DNA from: Dermacentor variabilis
Taxonomy: Eukaryota > Arthropoda > Arachnida > Ixodida > Ixodidae
Length of the DNA: 64,000 nucleotides
Assembly (NCBI RefSeq): GCF_050947875.1
Contig: NC_134569.1
Span: 21,427,631-21,491,630 of the forward strand
Direction of reading: 5' to 3'
The position numbers were made by a program, and so were the translations under genes. Shown here in pieces: positions 35,538 to 49,781 of this stretch; within the stretch, counting starts at the first letter, position 1, and each line of letters opens with the position of its first letter. The notes beneath the pieces were generated by a model. That model saw nothing but the letters and a program-made list of their open reading frames with translations, did not search any database and had not been told where the DNA came from.

Positions 35538-38369
35538 TCGTTGGCACTCTGTAGTCACATAATATTACAAAAAACTATAACTCAGTTCATGTTCGCATTT
35601 CAAATGCTCTCAATCATAATTCCTGCATTGTCACACACGCCGTATGGCGTATAGTGCGCTATTTCTCCAAAAATTTGCTACATTGTGCATTGGACAGAAC
35701 TACTCTGTTGGAAGAACAGTAGTCACCGTTATGCAGCACGCTTCAGTGTCAACGAGGTTAGTGCAACAAAATCTCGTAAGCTCCGTGCGAAAAGATAATC
35801 CACCAGAAAAAGCCGGTGACAGCTCATCTGGAAAAACATATTCGCCGATAAACACAGAATTTTCTGGCGGAAAGAATAACTCAGAAAAGTACACTGAGTT
35901 TGGGGAAAAATGAGAACGGAAAACGCCGAACCCTGTTCGTTCAGAGAGGAACTCATATATGCAGAGCCTTACTACATATAATCACGTGGGAAGAACATGT
36001 TGCACTGTGGCCTGCAAGTTCAGCAGAAGATGAAAGATGCAACAGAAAATTAGTGCGCTACTGTGAAAAACGGTTGCTCGTCATTCAGATTCCTGACGAC
36101 AAACTTAGTGGAAGGTTGGCCCTATGTGCCGCTTTAATGTTCTCTTAAACGACGATAAGCTGTCGCGCCAGATAATCTGCTCCCATTAAGAAGTGTAGCT
36201 TCTGCCAAGAAAAAGGGAAAAAAAAGAAAACTAATATATTTGAGTGCGCGCAGACCTCTCAAGAAGAAAAATTAAAAAGATGCTAACTGTACTGAACCAT
36301 GAACGATAACATTGTTTTTTCGGAAGTTAATTGCTCAAATGTTATCTCACGCAATGTGAGGCATGCATAATTTAGAAAGCCTAGGCACTTGCGCAATGAT
36401 ATTGTGATTCAATCGAAAGCAGACCCGTCATGTGCACGCAGTGTACGTGGTTGCGAGCACCGCAACAGAAAACTGGAACACAGTTGCCTTCTGTGGCAGC
36501 CTATAGCAACGCGAGGCAAAGGGGTGGGGAAAGTGGCCGCTCCAGATGTAGATTAAACAAATATGAAGGCGCCAAGCTGTGCAGGGCATGTATAAGCAAA
36601 GCGCTTGCATTGACAATGCCACGCACCCGCCTCAATGTTTCGCCCGCCGCTCGACAATTGAGGTTGTTGCACAACGACTACCGAACAATGCATGGGTGAG
36701 AGAAAAAAAAAAGGGGGGGGGGAGGCGCAATAACGAGGCTAGGGACACAGAAATGAATTGTTGCATATGCAAATACCGCGCCCTTTCTAGGGGATTTTCT
36801 GCCGCCTACGAAAGGGTGCTCCTTGGAGTGGCTATACGCTTCGTCTCGTCAATTGGCTGCGCCATTGCATGATATTGATCGTATGCGTGGTCTTATCGAC
36901 TCGTGCGCATGGTGACAATAAGCTGCGTTCAGGTAATAGCCCAGCGGAGACAGAAAGTTCTGTCTGTGAATTCACACAGCTCAAATGCACGTGTGTGTTG
37001 GTACAGAGCATTACTCGCGAATACACGGAGTACATCTGCGGCTCATGTACACACTCCTCAGCACACTGACGCTCCCTGATTTGTTTTAACTGTTCGCACA
37101 TTTATTTGTCATTGTTCTTTTCTAATGCTCTGAGAAAACTGCTCCTAGCACCTGTAGGCGGATGGCTGCCTCGATATTCAAAGCTTTTCGCTGTGCGCGC
37201 GGATATGTGCACTTGGCCGCGCATGTGTACTGACATGTTTGAGAATGTGTTTGCGTGTTCTTACAAAAGACCACAGACGTTGGGACCACGTATCTTTCAG
37301 ATGTACCATACAGCGTGCTAGCTGGGGTGTCAGCCACTGGCCACCAGTAAAAGAAACTTGCCGTTTTTTCTCTATTTTCCTTGTCATTTTAAAGAAACTA
37401 CGCCAAAATAAGAGAGTGCATCGATTAGGAGGTTACATTTAAACTAGAGATTGCAAAAAGGAATGTGTGGTGACGCAGATAACTGCAGTTCAATCTCTCC
37501 TCTTTGAATGTGATGCCCAAGTCGCACTGCACGCAGATGCAGCCGAACGACTACATTGTCCGTGGTTGATACTGGACCAGCTACGGCCGCACCTTCGCGA
37601 ATTGTTCGCCGAACTAAGCTGTCGCGGCGGTGGTGCCCAGAATGAATGCAGCGCGCACAGCTCGGCTGGCGCGCATTCAACTAGCGCCGTCTTGCGAAAT
37701 CGCTCGTCTTTTCCAGCTTGCCGCAGGTGTGTGCAAGATACGCATCTGCCTCGCGCAACTTCAGATCGCGTCTCGCCCATTCTTCTCCGTCCACAAGGCT
37801 GTCCCAGCCGTGAGGCATGCGCGGCCTGCTCCTCTTGCACCAGTTCTAAGAACATTCTCAAGGCCACGTGCAACGCGTCCATTGGTTGAGCCCACTCGGA
37901 CGGAAGTCACTCGCTACACCGCTGCCACTTCCCCATACATCACTGAAAATTTCAAAATTGTTGTATGCCAGCTTTTCCGTATTCCTTACGCCAACACGTA
38001 GGAGCCACAACACATTTTTTTTATTATTATTATAGAAGTGAGCGCAATTAGCGGCTTGTTTCTTGCAAGACGCGGAAGATTTCGAGATGTCGAAGGGGAA
38101 CGAGCAGTGCAACATGCAACATGAACGTTTCCGTGTTAAAGAAGGAAAGTGTCAAAATTTGTCTGTGACAGCTTCTTATGAGGTGGTTCTGTGCAAGTTC
38201 CGGGATTCCTGATGTTCGGCTGGCTTGTATGTAGTGTGGCCTGAAAGGCGGCCGCGTCTGCGCAAATAAAGCTTTCTTCGAATGAAGCCTCCACAGGGTA
38301 ATTCCACACAGCATTTGCCAAAGTGATGGCTATAGTCAAAATACTTAATTCATTTAATATTCACATATG
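35533..38369. other. Unassigned sequence
   Basis: A poly(G)-rich tract lies at 36713-36722 and a GC-rich island at about 37480-37930. No exon or transposon could be supported. Confidence 0.3.
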
Positions 38370-38875
38370 GCATGGCCCGATTGTTCGAATCAACTTATCC
38401 ACACCCTCATTTGCCTAGAACAATACTGGTCGAGTACAAAACTAAGATTGCAGACTACACGAAGACTGAGTGCAGCGTTTGTGAATTCGCCCTGTTCTAG
38501 AATATGCATCTGTCGTTTGGTTCCCGTACGGATAATGGGAAATAGGTTTGCTCAATAACGTTCAACAAAAATTTATCCGTTCATTTGCCAAAAGTACAGC
38601 CGCAGTTCCTCGCCAACACAGGCTCAACAATCTTTGAACATTGAGCCATTACTTTCACGTTATCGCATTGAAGCCTTAAACTTTTATATGCAATTAATAA
38701 CTCCGCCTCTGGTCTTTCTGAATGTGACTATATCACATTTACTAACGCAAGTTGTACCCGTAGCTCGCATGCCTTAAACATAACATCTATTTAAGCTCGT
38801 ACTGACACATTCAAATAGACTTTTTTTTTCCATGTAGAATCGAGCTTTGGAATTCTCTACCGGGTAACACTCCTT
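38370..38875 (+). mobile_element. Decayed LINE reverse transcriptase C-terminus (Jockey/CR1-like)
   Basis: One plus frame reads PVLEYASVVWFPYG, a stop, then LLNNVQQKFIRSFAK, followed by PRQHRL. A shifted frame near 38848 gives RIELWNSLP. These are the usual landmarks downstream of the reverse transcriptase in Jockey and CR1-type elements (LEYAS-x-VW, NVQ-x-K-x-IR, and the terminal W-NSLP). Several stops and at least one frameshift show an old dead copy. It belongs to a different LINE group from the RNase H-bearing copies at 23.5, 50.5, 62 and 63 kb. Confidence 0.8.
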
Positions 38876-39950
38876 TCGCTGGCGGCCATCGCGCACGCGA
38901 GTATACTGACCTAGCCTGGTCATTGGCGGTGATTTCAATTCATTTATGCAGTCTGGTTGCGCGCTCTCGGCCAGTCAGTCACTGCGTGCCCCGGCGACTC
39001 TACGTGGTCCCGCGTCATGCAGCAGGCCACCCAGGTCGCTCGCGTTGCGTCGCCCCCTCCCGAGTCGCTAACGCAAAAGCGGGCCGCGAGGACGTGCGTC
39101 ACAACAATGGCAGCGCGCACGCGCCTACATGCACACGACAGCGGGCGAGCGGGAAGACGAAAGTGAAGCGGAGAAACATCTCGCACAGGCGCAAAACTGA
39201 AAGCAGGGCAGCGAGGCCTGCGGATCTAATGCGAGGCTCGCGACGACGACGAGTGATCTCGCCAAGAACAACGGTGGAATAGAACGGACGGTAAAAAAAA
39301 AATGTAGGGCGGCTTTTAAAAAGGTTACAAGAAAGCACAACTGGGAAAATCGGTGCGAGACAATGCCACTTTACGTCGCATAACTATATTTTCTCTTTCG
39401 TATACGTCGACGCGAAATTCGGCGTGTCGCACGACGCGTCGTGCCGAAGCCGTAAAGGCGAAACCGTGGTTTCGACAAGCGAAGGGCGCACGGAGAAGGC
39501 CGTTGGCTGCTTTCTTTTAGCCCTCCGCTCGCATTTTTACGTGTTTTTTCGTGTAATGTCGAGGCCGGGTCCGCGAGAGCAACACAGAACAAAGCAAAGC
39601 ATGCGCACACAGAGGCCTCGCGTGTGTTTTGTGGCGCCGATGGAGAGACCGCGCGCGCGCGCGCAGAGAGTTGTCAATCTTCACGCTTGGCAGAGCGTGC
39701 CGCGTCGGTGTCATGCGAGTCGCAGCCACGGTTGCGCGTCGCGTGAGAGTGCGCCGTTCGAGGTCTCGTGGCTCGGCTTTCCTGCTCATTGTGCGGCTTT
39801 GTTTGGCCCCCTGCGACGAGGGACTGCGGTCTCGTTGGAGACGAAACATCGCGCGACCGGAAGCTGGCACAATGCCGATCGTCGCGCAGTGCGTGAACCC
39901 AACGTGCGCGCGGCGCCTATACGTTGGGTTCACGGCGTTTAAGTAAATCG
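38876..39950. other. Unassigned GC-rich stretch
   Basis: CpG-rich with overlapping open frames on both strands (for example 39424-39942) and no recognisable domain. Confidence 0.35.
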
Positions 39951-40175
39951 CAGAGTTTTAACTTGAACGTCCAGAAACTGAGGCGTGGCTTGTGATAAAA
40001 GCCGTATTGCAGTATTGCAAGGCTCCGTATTAATTTCGACTACCTGTGACTCTTTTACGTGCACCTAAACCTAAGACTTCGCACTATGCCCTTATCTGAA
40101 TGCGGCCGCCGCGGTAAAGAACCTAACTCATGACCGCGCGCACGGCGACAGAAGGCCATAGTCACTGAGCCTAAA
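39951..40175 (-). mobile_element. Degenerate tRNA-derived SINE
   Basis: On the minus strand the body blocks are recognisable: a remnant of the tRNA-like head near 40160-40175, GCGGCCGCATTC, GTGCACGTAAAAG, and the 3' body. Many changes and small insertions have accumulated; no target duplication was seen. Confidence 0.75.
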
Positions 40176-40380
40176 GGAAGCAGCGAATCCCGAGTAACTC
40201 TTGCATATATCTGGTCTCAACGTTTCTTCAAATGATAAAAGTAAAACAACTCGTTAGGCAGACACCTCAGCATTAAAAACAGTGTGCAGGCATTTACATC
40301 ATGACATAGGTGCGAACCGGAATGCTGAACAAGGGCGCTATAACGTAAAACTATTCCAATTCTGCTCTCAGCCCTCCACG

Positions 40381-40690
40381 ATTGGTCAAAAACTTTTTTC
40401 GACCACGCCCACTTCACCTGTCTGTCACGCGACGTCACAAAAACCGCGATACCTTCCCATCTGATATGATGTGTACGCACTGATTATGCATGATTTGACA
40501 GAAAAAAGAAAAACTGTTATTTCTGATACGACCCCTTTTCGCCATTAGCTCTCGGCTATTGGCAAAAGTTTTCGAGCTGCACCCACATCACCTGCCTGTC
40601 ACGCGACGTCACAAAACCGCACAAGCTAACCGCGTCAAAGTGACGTGTACGCGATAAAGATGCATTAATATGCCGAACAAAACTGAATTT
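40381..40690. repeat. 177 bp unit duplicated in tandem
   Basis: ATTGGTCAAAAACTTTTTTC at 40381 recurs as ATTGGCAAAAGTTTTCGAGC at 40558. Both are followed by CACCTG, then TGTCACGCGACGTCACAAAA, and later by GTGTACGC and a GCAT-TA-TATG-like end. The second copy is incomplete. Divergence is moderate. Confidence 0.75.
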
Positions 40691-41230
40691 TCTTCGGAAT
40701 AGCCGCAGGCTGCCCCGTTCCGAAAGGAATAAAAGATGGCTGCCGCCGATCGCTGAGACGCTGGCTACTCGCACTTGCCGGAGAGCATGGGTGTATTTGC
40801 GTATAACAAAACTTTTTGCGTGGCCGTGTAACGTTTTCGAGCCTTTTCGGCACGTTTACCACCTCATTCTGCCAACTCTTCTTTGCTGAGGGTCAGTTTT
40901 AGCGTCATTCCTAAGCTTCCTTTGCATGCCGCCGTGAGTTTGGACCAGCCACCACAAGCTAAGTAAGGGAAAGCCGACCAATCGCAGACGCCGGCACCAT
41001 CCTCTTCATCCGCTTATCGATTTTCAGTGCACTGGCTCTGCGCTAGTGAATCCCTCTCCACTTCAGCGTTCTCCTCGCCACTTGTCAGCCAATTATATAC
41101 GACAAGCCGCTCAGTGAAGGCTATGTTATTTGTTTTTCAAGCAAACAAAAGTGACCTCCTATGAACGAGGAGAGCGTTTGATTGGTCTGTTCAGACAACC
41201 CTGAAAACCTTGAATGAGTACCAACGAATT

Positions 41231-41289
<59 letters not shown>

Positions 41290-43489
41290 AGGCACATCAT
41301 CCTGACGGTCCGTAATGCAAGTTTCAAAATATACTTTTCATTACTGTTTGGTAAAGTTGACTCTTGCCCAACGGCAGTTGATTATGCCTGTAGACTTCTG
41401 GACTTGTGCACATGTTTTTTTTTTTTTTTTGCATGCATGAAATAGGCGGTGTTAGCCAGGCCTCAACCAAGCTGTCAAAAATTACTGAAGTAATCGCAGA
41501 ATCTTGCCGAAGAATTTCGTCAGTCATGACTTCAGAAACGAACTCTGCGCTAGTACTATAGTCAAGTCTAAAATTGAATCCTCAGTATCAAGCAGTAAAA
41601 CGACAGAGAAGTTCCGCGCCAACTGGTCATTATCGAAAAAAACAAACAGAAACAAAGAAGAAAAACGCACAACTCAGCATTGTGGTTTCGTGGTCGGTGC
41701 TCTGCCGACTAAGCCCCGTTTGCTATAGGACAGCGCAGAGAAAAGGTGGAAGGGGTGAAAGGACGACGCATACGACGTGCCGGAGTTGTTATAGAAATCA
41801 TCACCACATAATCATCTTCTTCATCATCACAATCATAGTGATTATGATGACCATAATCATTTTTCAGTTAAGGTTCGGAACCAGCAAGCGCGGCGCTAAA
41901 GAGATTAACTCAGTAAGCGATTAACAGTGACCCTATTCAGCGCCAGCAGAAGAAGCTATAGGAGCGCACGAACGACGAGATGCAAAAAATATCTTGTGAG
42001 TTGTTTTAGTAGTAGTAACTGTAAATAAAAGAAAAATAGTCAGGAAGTGGGTCTGCTATATATTTAAATTCGGGGAAAGTGCGAAAGGGGACGTTGGCGC
42101 TTACCCGGAAGCACCACGAAGCTTGGAAACTACACGGAAGCGTGCTTCTTTGAGAAGAAAGTCTTCGCAGTTGGAGACGCAATTATCCTAGTCCGGGAAT
42201 CAGAACCGGCACCACCGTATGTGGAGACGACCAGGTGTCAAGCATGTACAGCTGAGAGAGGGCGAATGATTGACCATGCTCTTGAAGAGCTGGGACATCG
42301 GCTAACGAAATGTGCTCCGCGAAGATCCGCAACGTATAAGACAAATTTTCATGAAAGAGAATGCTAGAATCCAACTGACAGTAGCATGAAACTTCGGAAC
42401 AGAAGTGGGCTCACCGCAAGCGACAGGGGAGGAGGTTCCGTTGCACGCAGCTCGAAAGAGCTGCTGTCGTCGCTGCCCGCGAAGAAGCCTACGCGTGCGG
42501 GACGCGTATGACTGCGGCGTTCAATGCTCCTTTACGCACGCGATCACGAGTATTTCATGTTTACCTCCCTGCACAGAACATATACGCGACGACTCTTCTT
42601 TCGGGGCGTGTCTGTACCACTGCTTTCTTTTTGTTTGCTGTGCACGGACAAAAAGCAAAAACACGGCCAGAAGGAGCAGAAATACCCTAGAGACAAAATT
42701 GCGCGTTCCTCTTTCCTCATCAAGCTACACCAGCTCCAAAGGAAACACGCTAGCAGCACCTAGAAGAGCGAGATATAAGCAAAGAAAAAATGGCCCGATC
42801 GCGGCCACCGGGCACGGTGAACTAAAGTAAGCGCGCTCGCACGTGACCACCTAGTCCTCTCTAATTATGAAAACCAGCCATCATTCTTTGTGCATTCTGC
42901 AGGCTCGCTGCGAGAAGGCCTCGCGATCTTGGGGCGCGTCGCCATTCCCGCGGCGTGCGCGTACTCCCGCCGACGCCCCTTTATGCGCTCGTTGGGAACA
43001 ATTGTTCACACAATGCGACGCATCGCTCGTGGTCGCTTACGTGATGCGCCGGCCACAACTCAGTTCCGCCGAGGTGTTTTTCTCAGCTCTGGAATGCTGC
43101 TTCATAATTCGGCATTCTCCAGTGACTAGCGTGTTCTTTTAAATGATTATTGTAATACTGAACGTTTGTGTCACCTACGGCTGAGCAGTAAACTGACCCT
43201 GGTGTCTGATATTTGCATGAACGCATTAAGGGAACGACGGGGACACCTGTTACGTCATTTTTCTACAGCAAGTACGACGAGACAACCCGTAGATATTTAG
43301 ATTTTGATTCATTTGGCGGACTGTGGTTTGGATGTAAGGGTCACGTAAAGTTCAGTGTGACGATGGCATCTGCCTCATACGGACGGATTACATAACAGTC
43401 TTCCGCTACTTAAATTTTTTTCAGCATGGCAAAGAAGATGGGAGAGGGGGCGCTGCACGTTGCTAATTTGCTCATGGTGGGTGGTAGCA
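40691..43489. other. Unassigned, with one (TC)n array
   Basis: A TC array with one interruption lies at 41230-41285. A poly(T) run lies at 41415-41430. GC-rich sequence at 42400-43100 has open frames without domains. Confidence 0.4.
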
Positions 43490-44078
43490 TCTCAAAATCT
43501 CATGGGTGGCGGCAATGGAAAAGAAACCTGCTATGAGTAACTACTTAAGAGCAAAAAAAGAAATCAGGAAAGAAACAATTTATGATAACTCAAAGGGAAG
43601 CTCATTACATTTCGCAGCGAGATCGGGATGCCTTAGAACACGCACCTATAAAGCGAGATATAAGAAGGAAGAAGAAGCATGTGCTTGCTGCGGTAAAGCT
43701 AGGGAAACTATGGAGCATGTTTTATTAGAATGTGAAGACGTCTACCCAGCGATTTATTTAGGCACCACTGGCCTCCTTGAAGCCCTTGGGTTCAACGGGA
43801 GCAGTGGTAAAGTAAACATGTCCGCAATAGGCATTAGTAAAAGGCGATTGGAGGATTGGTGGAAGACAAGTGGGGAAACGACAAAAGACGGAGACGTACA
43901 AAAGCACCGTTCGCACTAGGGGATCAGAAAATTTGGGTGTGGTAGTTCATAGCGTTTTTTTTTCTTGTTTTATTGTTTAACCTAGGTAGGACATTAGGCA
44001 GCATAGTAGCAAGAGCTTGGTGGCGCAACCCAACGCCCCGTTCCAAAGGGGACGCTCATAACGTCCATCTATCCATTG
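43490..44078 (+). mobile_element. LINE 3' end with C-terminal zinc-knuckle domain
   Basis: The plus frame to 43919 reads WVAAMEKKPAMSNYLRAKKE, YDNSKGSSL, RTRTYKARY, then CACCGKARETMEHVLLEC. This CxxC-x-H-x-C knuckle follows the reverse transcriptase in R1/Jockey-like elements. No RNase H is visible. The 3' UTR runs through GGGACGCTCATAACGTCCAT to a short TCCA-like end. The ORF remains open over 138 codons, so the fragment is fairly young, but it is truncated at its 5' end and has no polymerase. Confidence 0.82.
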
Positions 44079-46209
44079 CTTACAAAAGAATGTCTACCCA
44101 CTGTGAATCCTTCTGTGTGGTGATTCGGAGTTTATTTTTTTATTTTTTTTTATTGACATGATCTCGTTCCACACATGTATGTCCACTATACTTCGTTATA
44201 TCCCTTATTTCTTGTCTTCATACCAAGCACCGTAAGAGCAGATTCTTGAGTGAGTACATTTCGCGAGAAGCACGCGACAATAGCAGTTAGAGTTGGCAAA
44301 CTTCGCAGGGCCAGCAGGAAGTCCGAAATTAATTGCGAAGACAGGCAAAAAGTAAAAGCAAAATCAAGTCATTAGATGCAAGGAAGCGAATAGGCCAGTA
44401 GGGCGTGTGGTCCATGCAATGTATGCACTTCGTTTGTGACCACAGTTGCAAGGGCAGGAAATGAGGGGGAAGAGCTGAAGAGGCGAGTTGGAAATTGTTC
44501 CGCGTGGAAGGAACCACCTCGGTAACAATAGCGGACGAGTGAGAAAACGCAACGCCGCAGCGATTGGTCCCACTGTCTTAACACCGCGTGCTCCACGTAC
44601 GCGACTGCTAAAATCGAGGAGTCCCGCGCATATTTCCTTTGTGCCAGCGGAATGCGCTTTCATCAGTTCATCGGCTGCTTCTTCGCCGTCAGGCCTGTTA
44701 CGACTGCAGGATTCCTTTGTTGTCTTTCACTGCTGTTTCCCGCTAATACGCCGACACACACGAACAATGTGAATGCAGCAAGCATTATCCGTGCGTTGTG
44801 TGCATCGCGTACCTGTCACGAAAGGACAACAGAGAAAGAAGAGGACAAGAACAGGAAAAGGAGGCAAGCAGCGAACCATGCGACCATTCGTAGATAGAGC
44901 ACCGGAGCCGGAACGACTACGCAGAAACCACGCGAGCAAACATAGACAGATTACGATCCGCGACGGAAAGACAAAACGCCAGCCGTCACGCTCAATGACG
45001 GCCGAACAACCATTGCGCTTTGCAGGCGTAATCGAGCACTCCAGCAACAAGTAGACCGTGCCATAGGCATGCTCGCACAACTTGTGCGACAAGTTTAGAT
45101 GGCTGGTAGCGCAGTTATGTTATTGCCGACTGTTTACACCAAACTTTTAGCCACAACTGATAGCGCAGGTCGAGAGGCATTGTTCTATAGAGAAGAAGTC
45201 ACTTCATTTGCGGTGCTCCAAGCTCTATAGGTAGCTTCTCCTTCGTTTCTTACCGTTCTGACAGAGAAGCGAGGTGACAGCTCTCTACTGTCTAGCGAGG
45301 ATATTTTTGCTGTATTTTGGTGTATTTCGTCCGACTACGTCGTTGAGCAACTCCGCGTAAACATAATAGTGTTCATCAACAAAGGAATGACAGCCTCGGC
45401 ACACGATTGTGAGTTGTATTTCATTGTTTCTGTGGCACTAGGCTTCGAAACAAGCATCTATCATAATCATGGCGCTTGTAGCAGTTCCATCAGACATGCA
45501 AACGATGAGAAACTAGGCCACGCCACACTCGTGAGTTAGTCATCCTGTAGAACAGGCAGATTTGCTTCAATATTATTCTTACTGCAATATTGCCGTTACT
45601 CTATTGTTCTCCCTATAGTGACCATGCTGCTTTTCAATAAAAAAAAAAACATTTGTTTGACTAAATCATTAAAATTGAATGAGTGCGGGTACAACTTCAT
45701 GGTTTGCAGAATTGCGCAAACAGGACTAACGCCACTCTTTTTCCTCTGTCTGAACTTCCCTCGTTTTTACATTGCGTGCGCCTCCAGCGAACAGGTGAAC
45801 ACGAAAGCGACTGATGTACGCGGCGGGGTCAATCCATTCGTCGTCCTCCCCAGAGCCACCGCGTGTTCCAGTGACACACAATGTCAATGCAGTCTCTGCT
45901 TTCTGGCGGTAGTGTTTCCTTTCACTATACTACGCCTGCAGGCACAGCAGCGCCTGTAAGCTCTAGCGAGCTTGGCTAAAGATCTTCGAGTTGTAGTCTT
46001 CAAGATAGCTGATAATTCTGCTCTTGCAAGCGTTTAGCCCAGTATCTGTATGTTTTAGGGCGAAGTTCTATATGGCTTGGGTTCCGTGTATTTTTCGTGT
46101 TTGTGCGTCAGCAATAAAAAAGGTGAGCGTGCGTGAGCCGATCCCGGAGATAGGGCAATGTCGGGCCTATACCCGCGGCGGAGGTGAAGCAGGCTTTAAG
46201 CACTCCGCC
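44079..46209. other. Unassigned sequence
   Basis: GC-rich around 44480-45060 with open frames on both strands; no domain, exon signal or repeat supported. A short poly(A) run lies near 45640. Confidence 0.3.

Positions 46210-46296
<87 letters not shown>
46210..46296. repeat. (AAT)n microsatellite
   Basis: About 29 copies of AAT. Confidence 0.97.
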
Positions 46297-46297
<1 letters not shown>

Positions 46298-49200
46298 TAA
46301 GATGCATTATTTCAAGTCGGTGGGTATACTAGAATCATTTATGAACAGCACAATGACTCAGGAGCAGGATGCGCTTCCATATCCAGTTAGAAGCAATCCA
46401 GTTAGAATATGCCTGGTGTCCTTTTCAGAATATTATCTACACATGTCTTACGTGATAAATGTATGTACGTTGAAGTTTGTCGAATTATACGAATACTGAC
46501 TTCATCCGTGCGAAAAATGTAATTCATCCGGGACACCGCGCGTTGATTATTCCAAAGCGCCGTAAAATATGAACAGGTGCACATGACCAGTGCAGAGTGA
46601 CATACGAACGTTATGAGAACATAAGAAGTAAGGTTGCTATTGCAGCGGCACCAAGTTCTCTCGATCGCTCGCACGCAGCGCTATAGTGACATGCGCGTGG
46701 ATTGAATGTCTATTTGGTATTTTCAGACGCGGAAAGCCTCGAAACCGCCTGAGCTCTTTGGCGTGCTTGATAACAAACGCTTTGCTGTCATTTCCTTTTG
46801 TTGATACCACAATCCACGACCGTGTCATGTGCGTCACCAAAAGTATGTCGAAGTCACCAATTTCAGAATTCTGGCCATATAGTCAACACAGAACAGAAAA
46901 CACTGTCTTACGCACACCCGCCAGCGGAAGCACCATGTGACCTTTACACAGAAAGTGATCAGGGCAAGTACTCCACTAGGCGCGATAAAATAAAAAGGCG
47001 GGGGGGTCTACAGCCAAATTAAAAAGGCAGCCCTCAAAACAACGGTGAAAAAGCATTTAGAACGCCATTCACTTATTATAATTCCGTAATATGGTTTGTC
47101 TCACAAAGTGAACACCTTCCACGCCTCATACGCAACGATCGGCCATTTCATTGCGTTTCGTTTGCCGCTCGGAACGTATTAACCATCACCCCCTGCAGAT
47201 CGATGCGAAGAAAATCAAGCTAGGCACACACCGCGCTACAGTAGCTTGTTCTAAAGCAGCTCATGTGCATCGGACCAAAGCGCGTCTAGTAAGCATAGCC
47301 CATGCAAGAAACCGCGCGCAGCTGCGTGCGCAAACATCAGCGCGCTCGCCGTGCCACAGTCAGATGCGCATCCGCTTGCCTCCACAGCGCCAAGAGCCTC
47401 CTGGGCACTACGTGTTGTGCCACGCGGTTTGAAAGATGCATAAATGTTTGTGCGGATGCTGTTGGCCACGTCAACCACAGGACGACGACAACGCTTCGAC
47501 TAAGCGATTTCGTGTGCAGTTACTGAAGGCGTGCTCGTTCTGACAGAGTTCAATAATACGCACATCTTACGTGACGGAGAGACCCTTTTAATATGCGTTA
47601 AGGGAGACCTAGGTAAGAAGTGTATCAACTAATGCTCAAGCGAATATCATTTCTCCCTTATTTATCTCTCACTATAGTGCGTGTGCATGCACACTTCAAC
47701 ATTGCAGATGGGCTACATCTCACCCCGTTTTCCCCCCTAAATATTTTGTGTAATCTTCTAAACATGTGGGACGATATCAAGGCCTAGCATCTGAACCTAA
47801 AATGTACAAGAACTTAACATTGCACGCTGAGAGTTGGGCTAGGACACTTCAAGCGACGCAGACGCTCACCGACTCACAGCATTCCAGTAAAGCGTGCACT
47901 CACCCGTTACTTTCCGAAGGCACTTGTATTCCGAAATGGGCACCGGGTCAGTGCAGTCACAAGCGCAGCGGACCAGAGAAGCAAGCGATCGTAACTTGGC
48001 GCACAGCACACCTTTTCCCCCTCTGGGCTCAACAAGCCCGGCGCTTGTTGAGCTTATCCGATCACGAGCAGAGGTCTTCGCCGTGCTCGGTTCAGGCAGC
48101 CACACCGACCCCTCTCTTTGGAGCGACGAACTCACGTGGGGAGCACCGAACAGGCAGATGACACGAACAGGTCCTCCGAGGTCGCCCTTCAACGAGGCGC
48201 AGGCGCGCGAACACCGACGCCCTAGCCGACAGATCAGATCAGAAGCGTGGCCCGCTCAGCAGAGAATCCGGCGAACGCGTCGTCCCGGTCGCTGCACGCA
48301 CGCCGAAACCATCACGCCTGCAGAGGGCCCGTGCTGGGTTGTCCGTTCGGCGTTCCCCGACTGACTCCTGGACTGCCGCTCTCTGCTCCGAGATGGGAGG
48401 GGGGGGGGGGGGGGGTCGCCACCGGCCCGGTCTGCTTGGTGAGAGGAGAGCACCGCCGATGGCCCCATTACGGGCTCGCTCTCCACACCCTTACCCAGCT
48501 GGCAGACGCGTTGTGAGGAGAGCGGCGAAGCCAGTTGCACGCTGGTGCCGCACCTGAGTAGGGCAAGGTACCACCATGCTGCAGGCGGCCGCTGGTGGGC
48601 GACGCTGGGCCATGCGTGGCCTATCACAACATGGGCAAGGATCAGTGTTCGGTAGTCACAATTACAAGTGCTGCTTTCTTTTCCAAGAACTAGGACCTGT
48701 GTTAACATAACTTCTCTTACGTAAGTGCTGCCCCGATGTGCCATCTCCACGGTGATTGTCTAGTCAGCGCATCGGGTGCTATCACGAGCAACGAGCGAAC
48801 GATTGCGGGCCAAGTAATTAAATTGTAGGGCTTGCTCAAAATTCGATGTGCAATCGTACGAAGCTGCATCAAAGAAGTTGCCAACGATTTTGACAAGGAG
48901 TTGAAGTGTTTAGATAGTTCGGTCTTCAGATAAGGTGGCATAACTCCGCGCTCCGACTGTTAGGTTACTATTTAGTGTCTCAGTTTACTGAATATGAATT
49001 TTGCGCATCTTCGCCCCGTCGGCGCTCATGTTGCATAATCTTGTCCCATGCTTTTGCACTGTTCCCATGAACTGTCACATAGATATGTACCAACAGGCTC
49101 AGTTTTCGACACTTCTCCGATTTCTATTAATTTTGTCTTTTGGTGAACGGCAACGTATATCGCTCGCTCTGTCGAGAGGCTGTCATTGCCGTTGCTATAC

Positions 49201-49748
49201 CTCACAGATCAGTGGTGAGTGCCAGCCGTGGAAATACGTAAACAGAACATCGTCCGTGGTCTGAGTGCGCTAAGCGATCTTCGGAATCGACGTCATAATA
49301 AACGTTTCCTTTCGCTTTCGCCCTCTATCAGACTCGTACACATTACAGAAAAAATAACCGAATGCAATCACTTCATTCAAAAATATAATTGATTACAGCG
49401 ACCAATTACTGTTGCATAAAAGTACAATTTAGCAACTAATAATATTTAATAGATTACTTGTACATTGCTTTGTTATCTTTGTTAACATTGCACAAATACA
49501 GTAAATAGAACGAGTTGGCCAGGCTATTTAGGTGCGTCCTCTGCAGCCATTCAACACTGTTTAGCTTGACTACAACAATTGCTTTCCCAAAATTTTCATC
49601 GGTCATCTCCTTCGTTTTCATGTAAAGAGGTCAGCAGAAAGATTGAAAAATCTAACGATCTGTTCATTAGAGGGAACAGCGGTGTTGTACACAACGTGCG
49701 AACACCTTGCGCACGACACTCCAGATGGTTACTCAATGCCGTGGTACA
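46297..49748. other. Unassigned, with poly(G) tract
   Basis: A run of 17 G lies at 48399-48415 within a GC-rich part (47900-48650). No supported gene; open frames there mirror each other on both strands. Confidence 0.35.
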
Positions 49749-49781
49749 ATTCCGTTTGGCTCCTCTGCGAAGCCAAACGGA

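Noticed and set aside
37490..37882. Minus-strand frame with Cys/His spacing slightly like the cysteine-rich tail of piggyBac transposases
   Set aside because: Only two CxxC-like pairs could be placed, no other transposase motif or TTAA-bounded end is visible, and the region is GC-rich.
41690..41720. tRNA-like A box on the minus strand (CTTAGTCGGCAGAGC)
   Set aside because: No B box or cloverleaf follows at the right distance.
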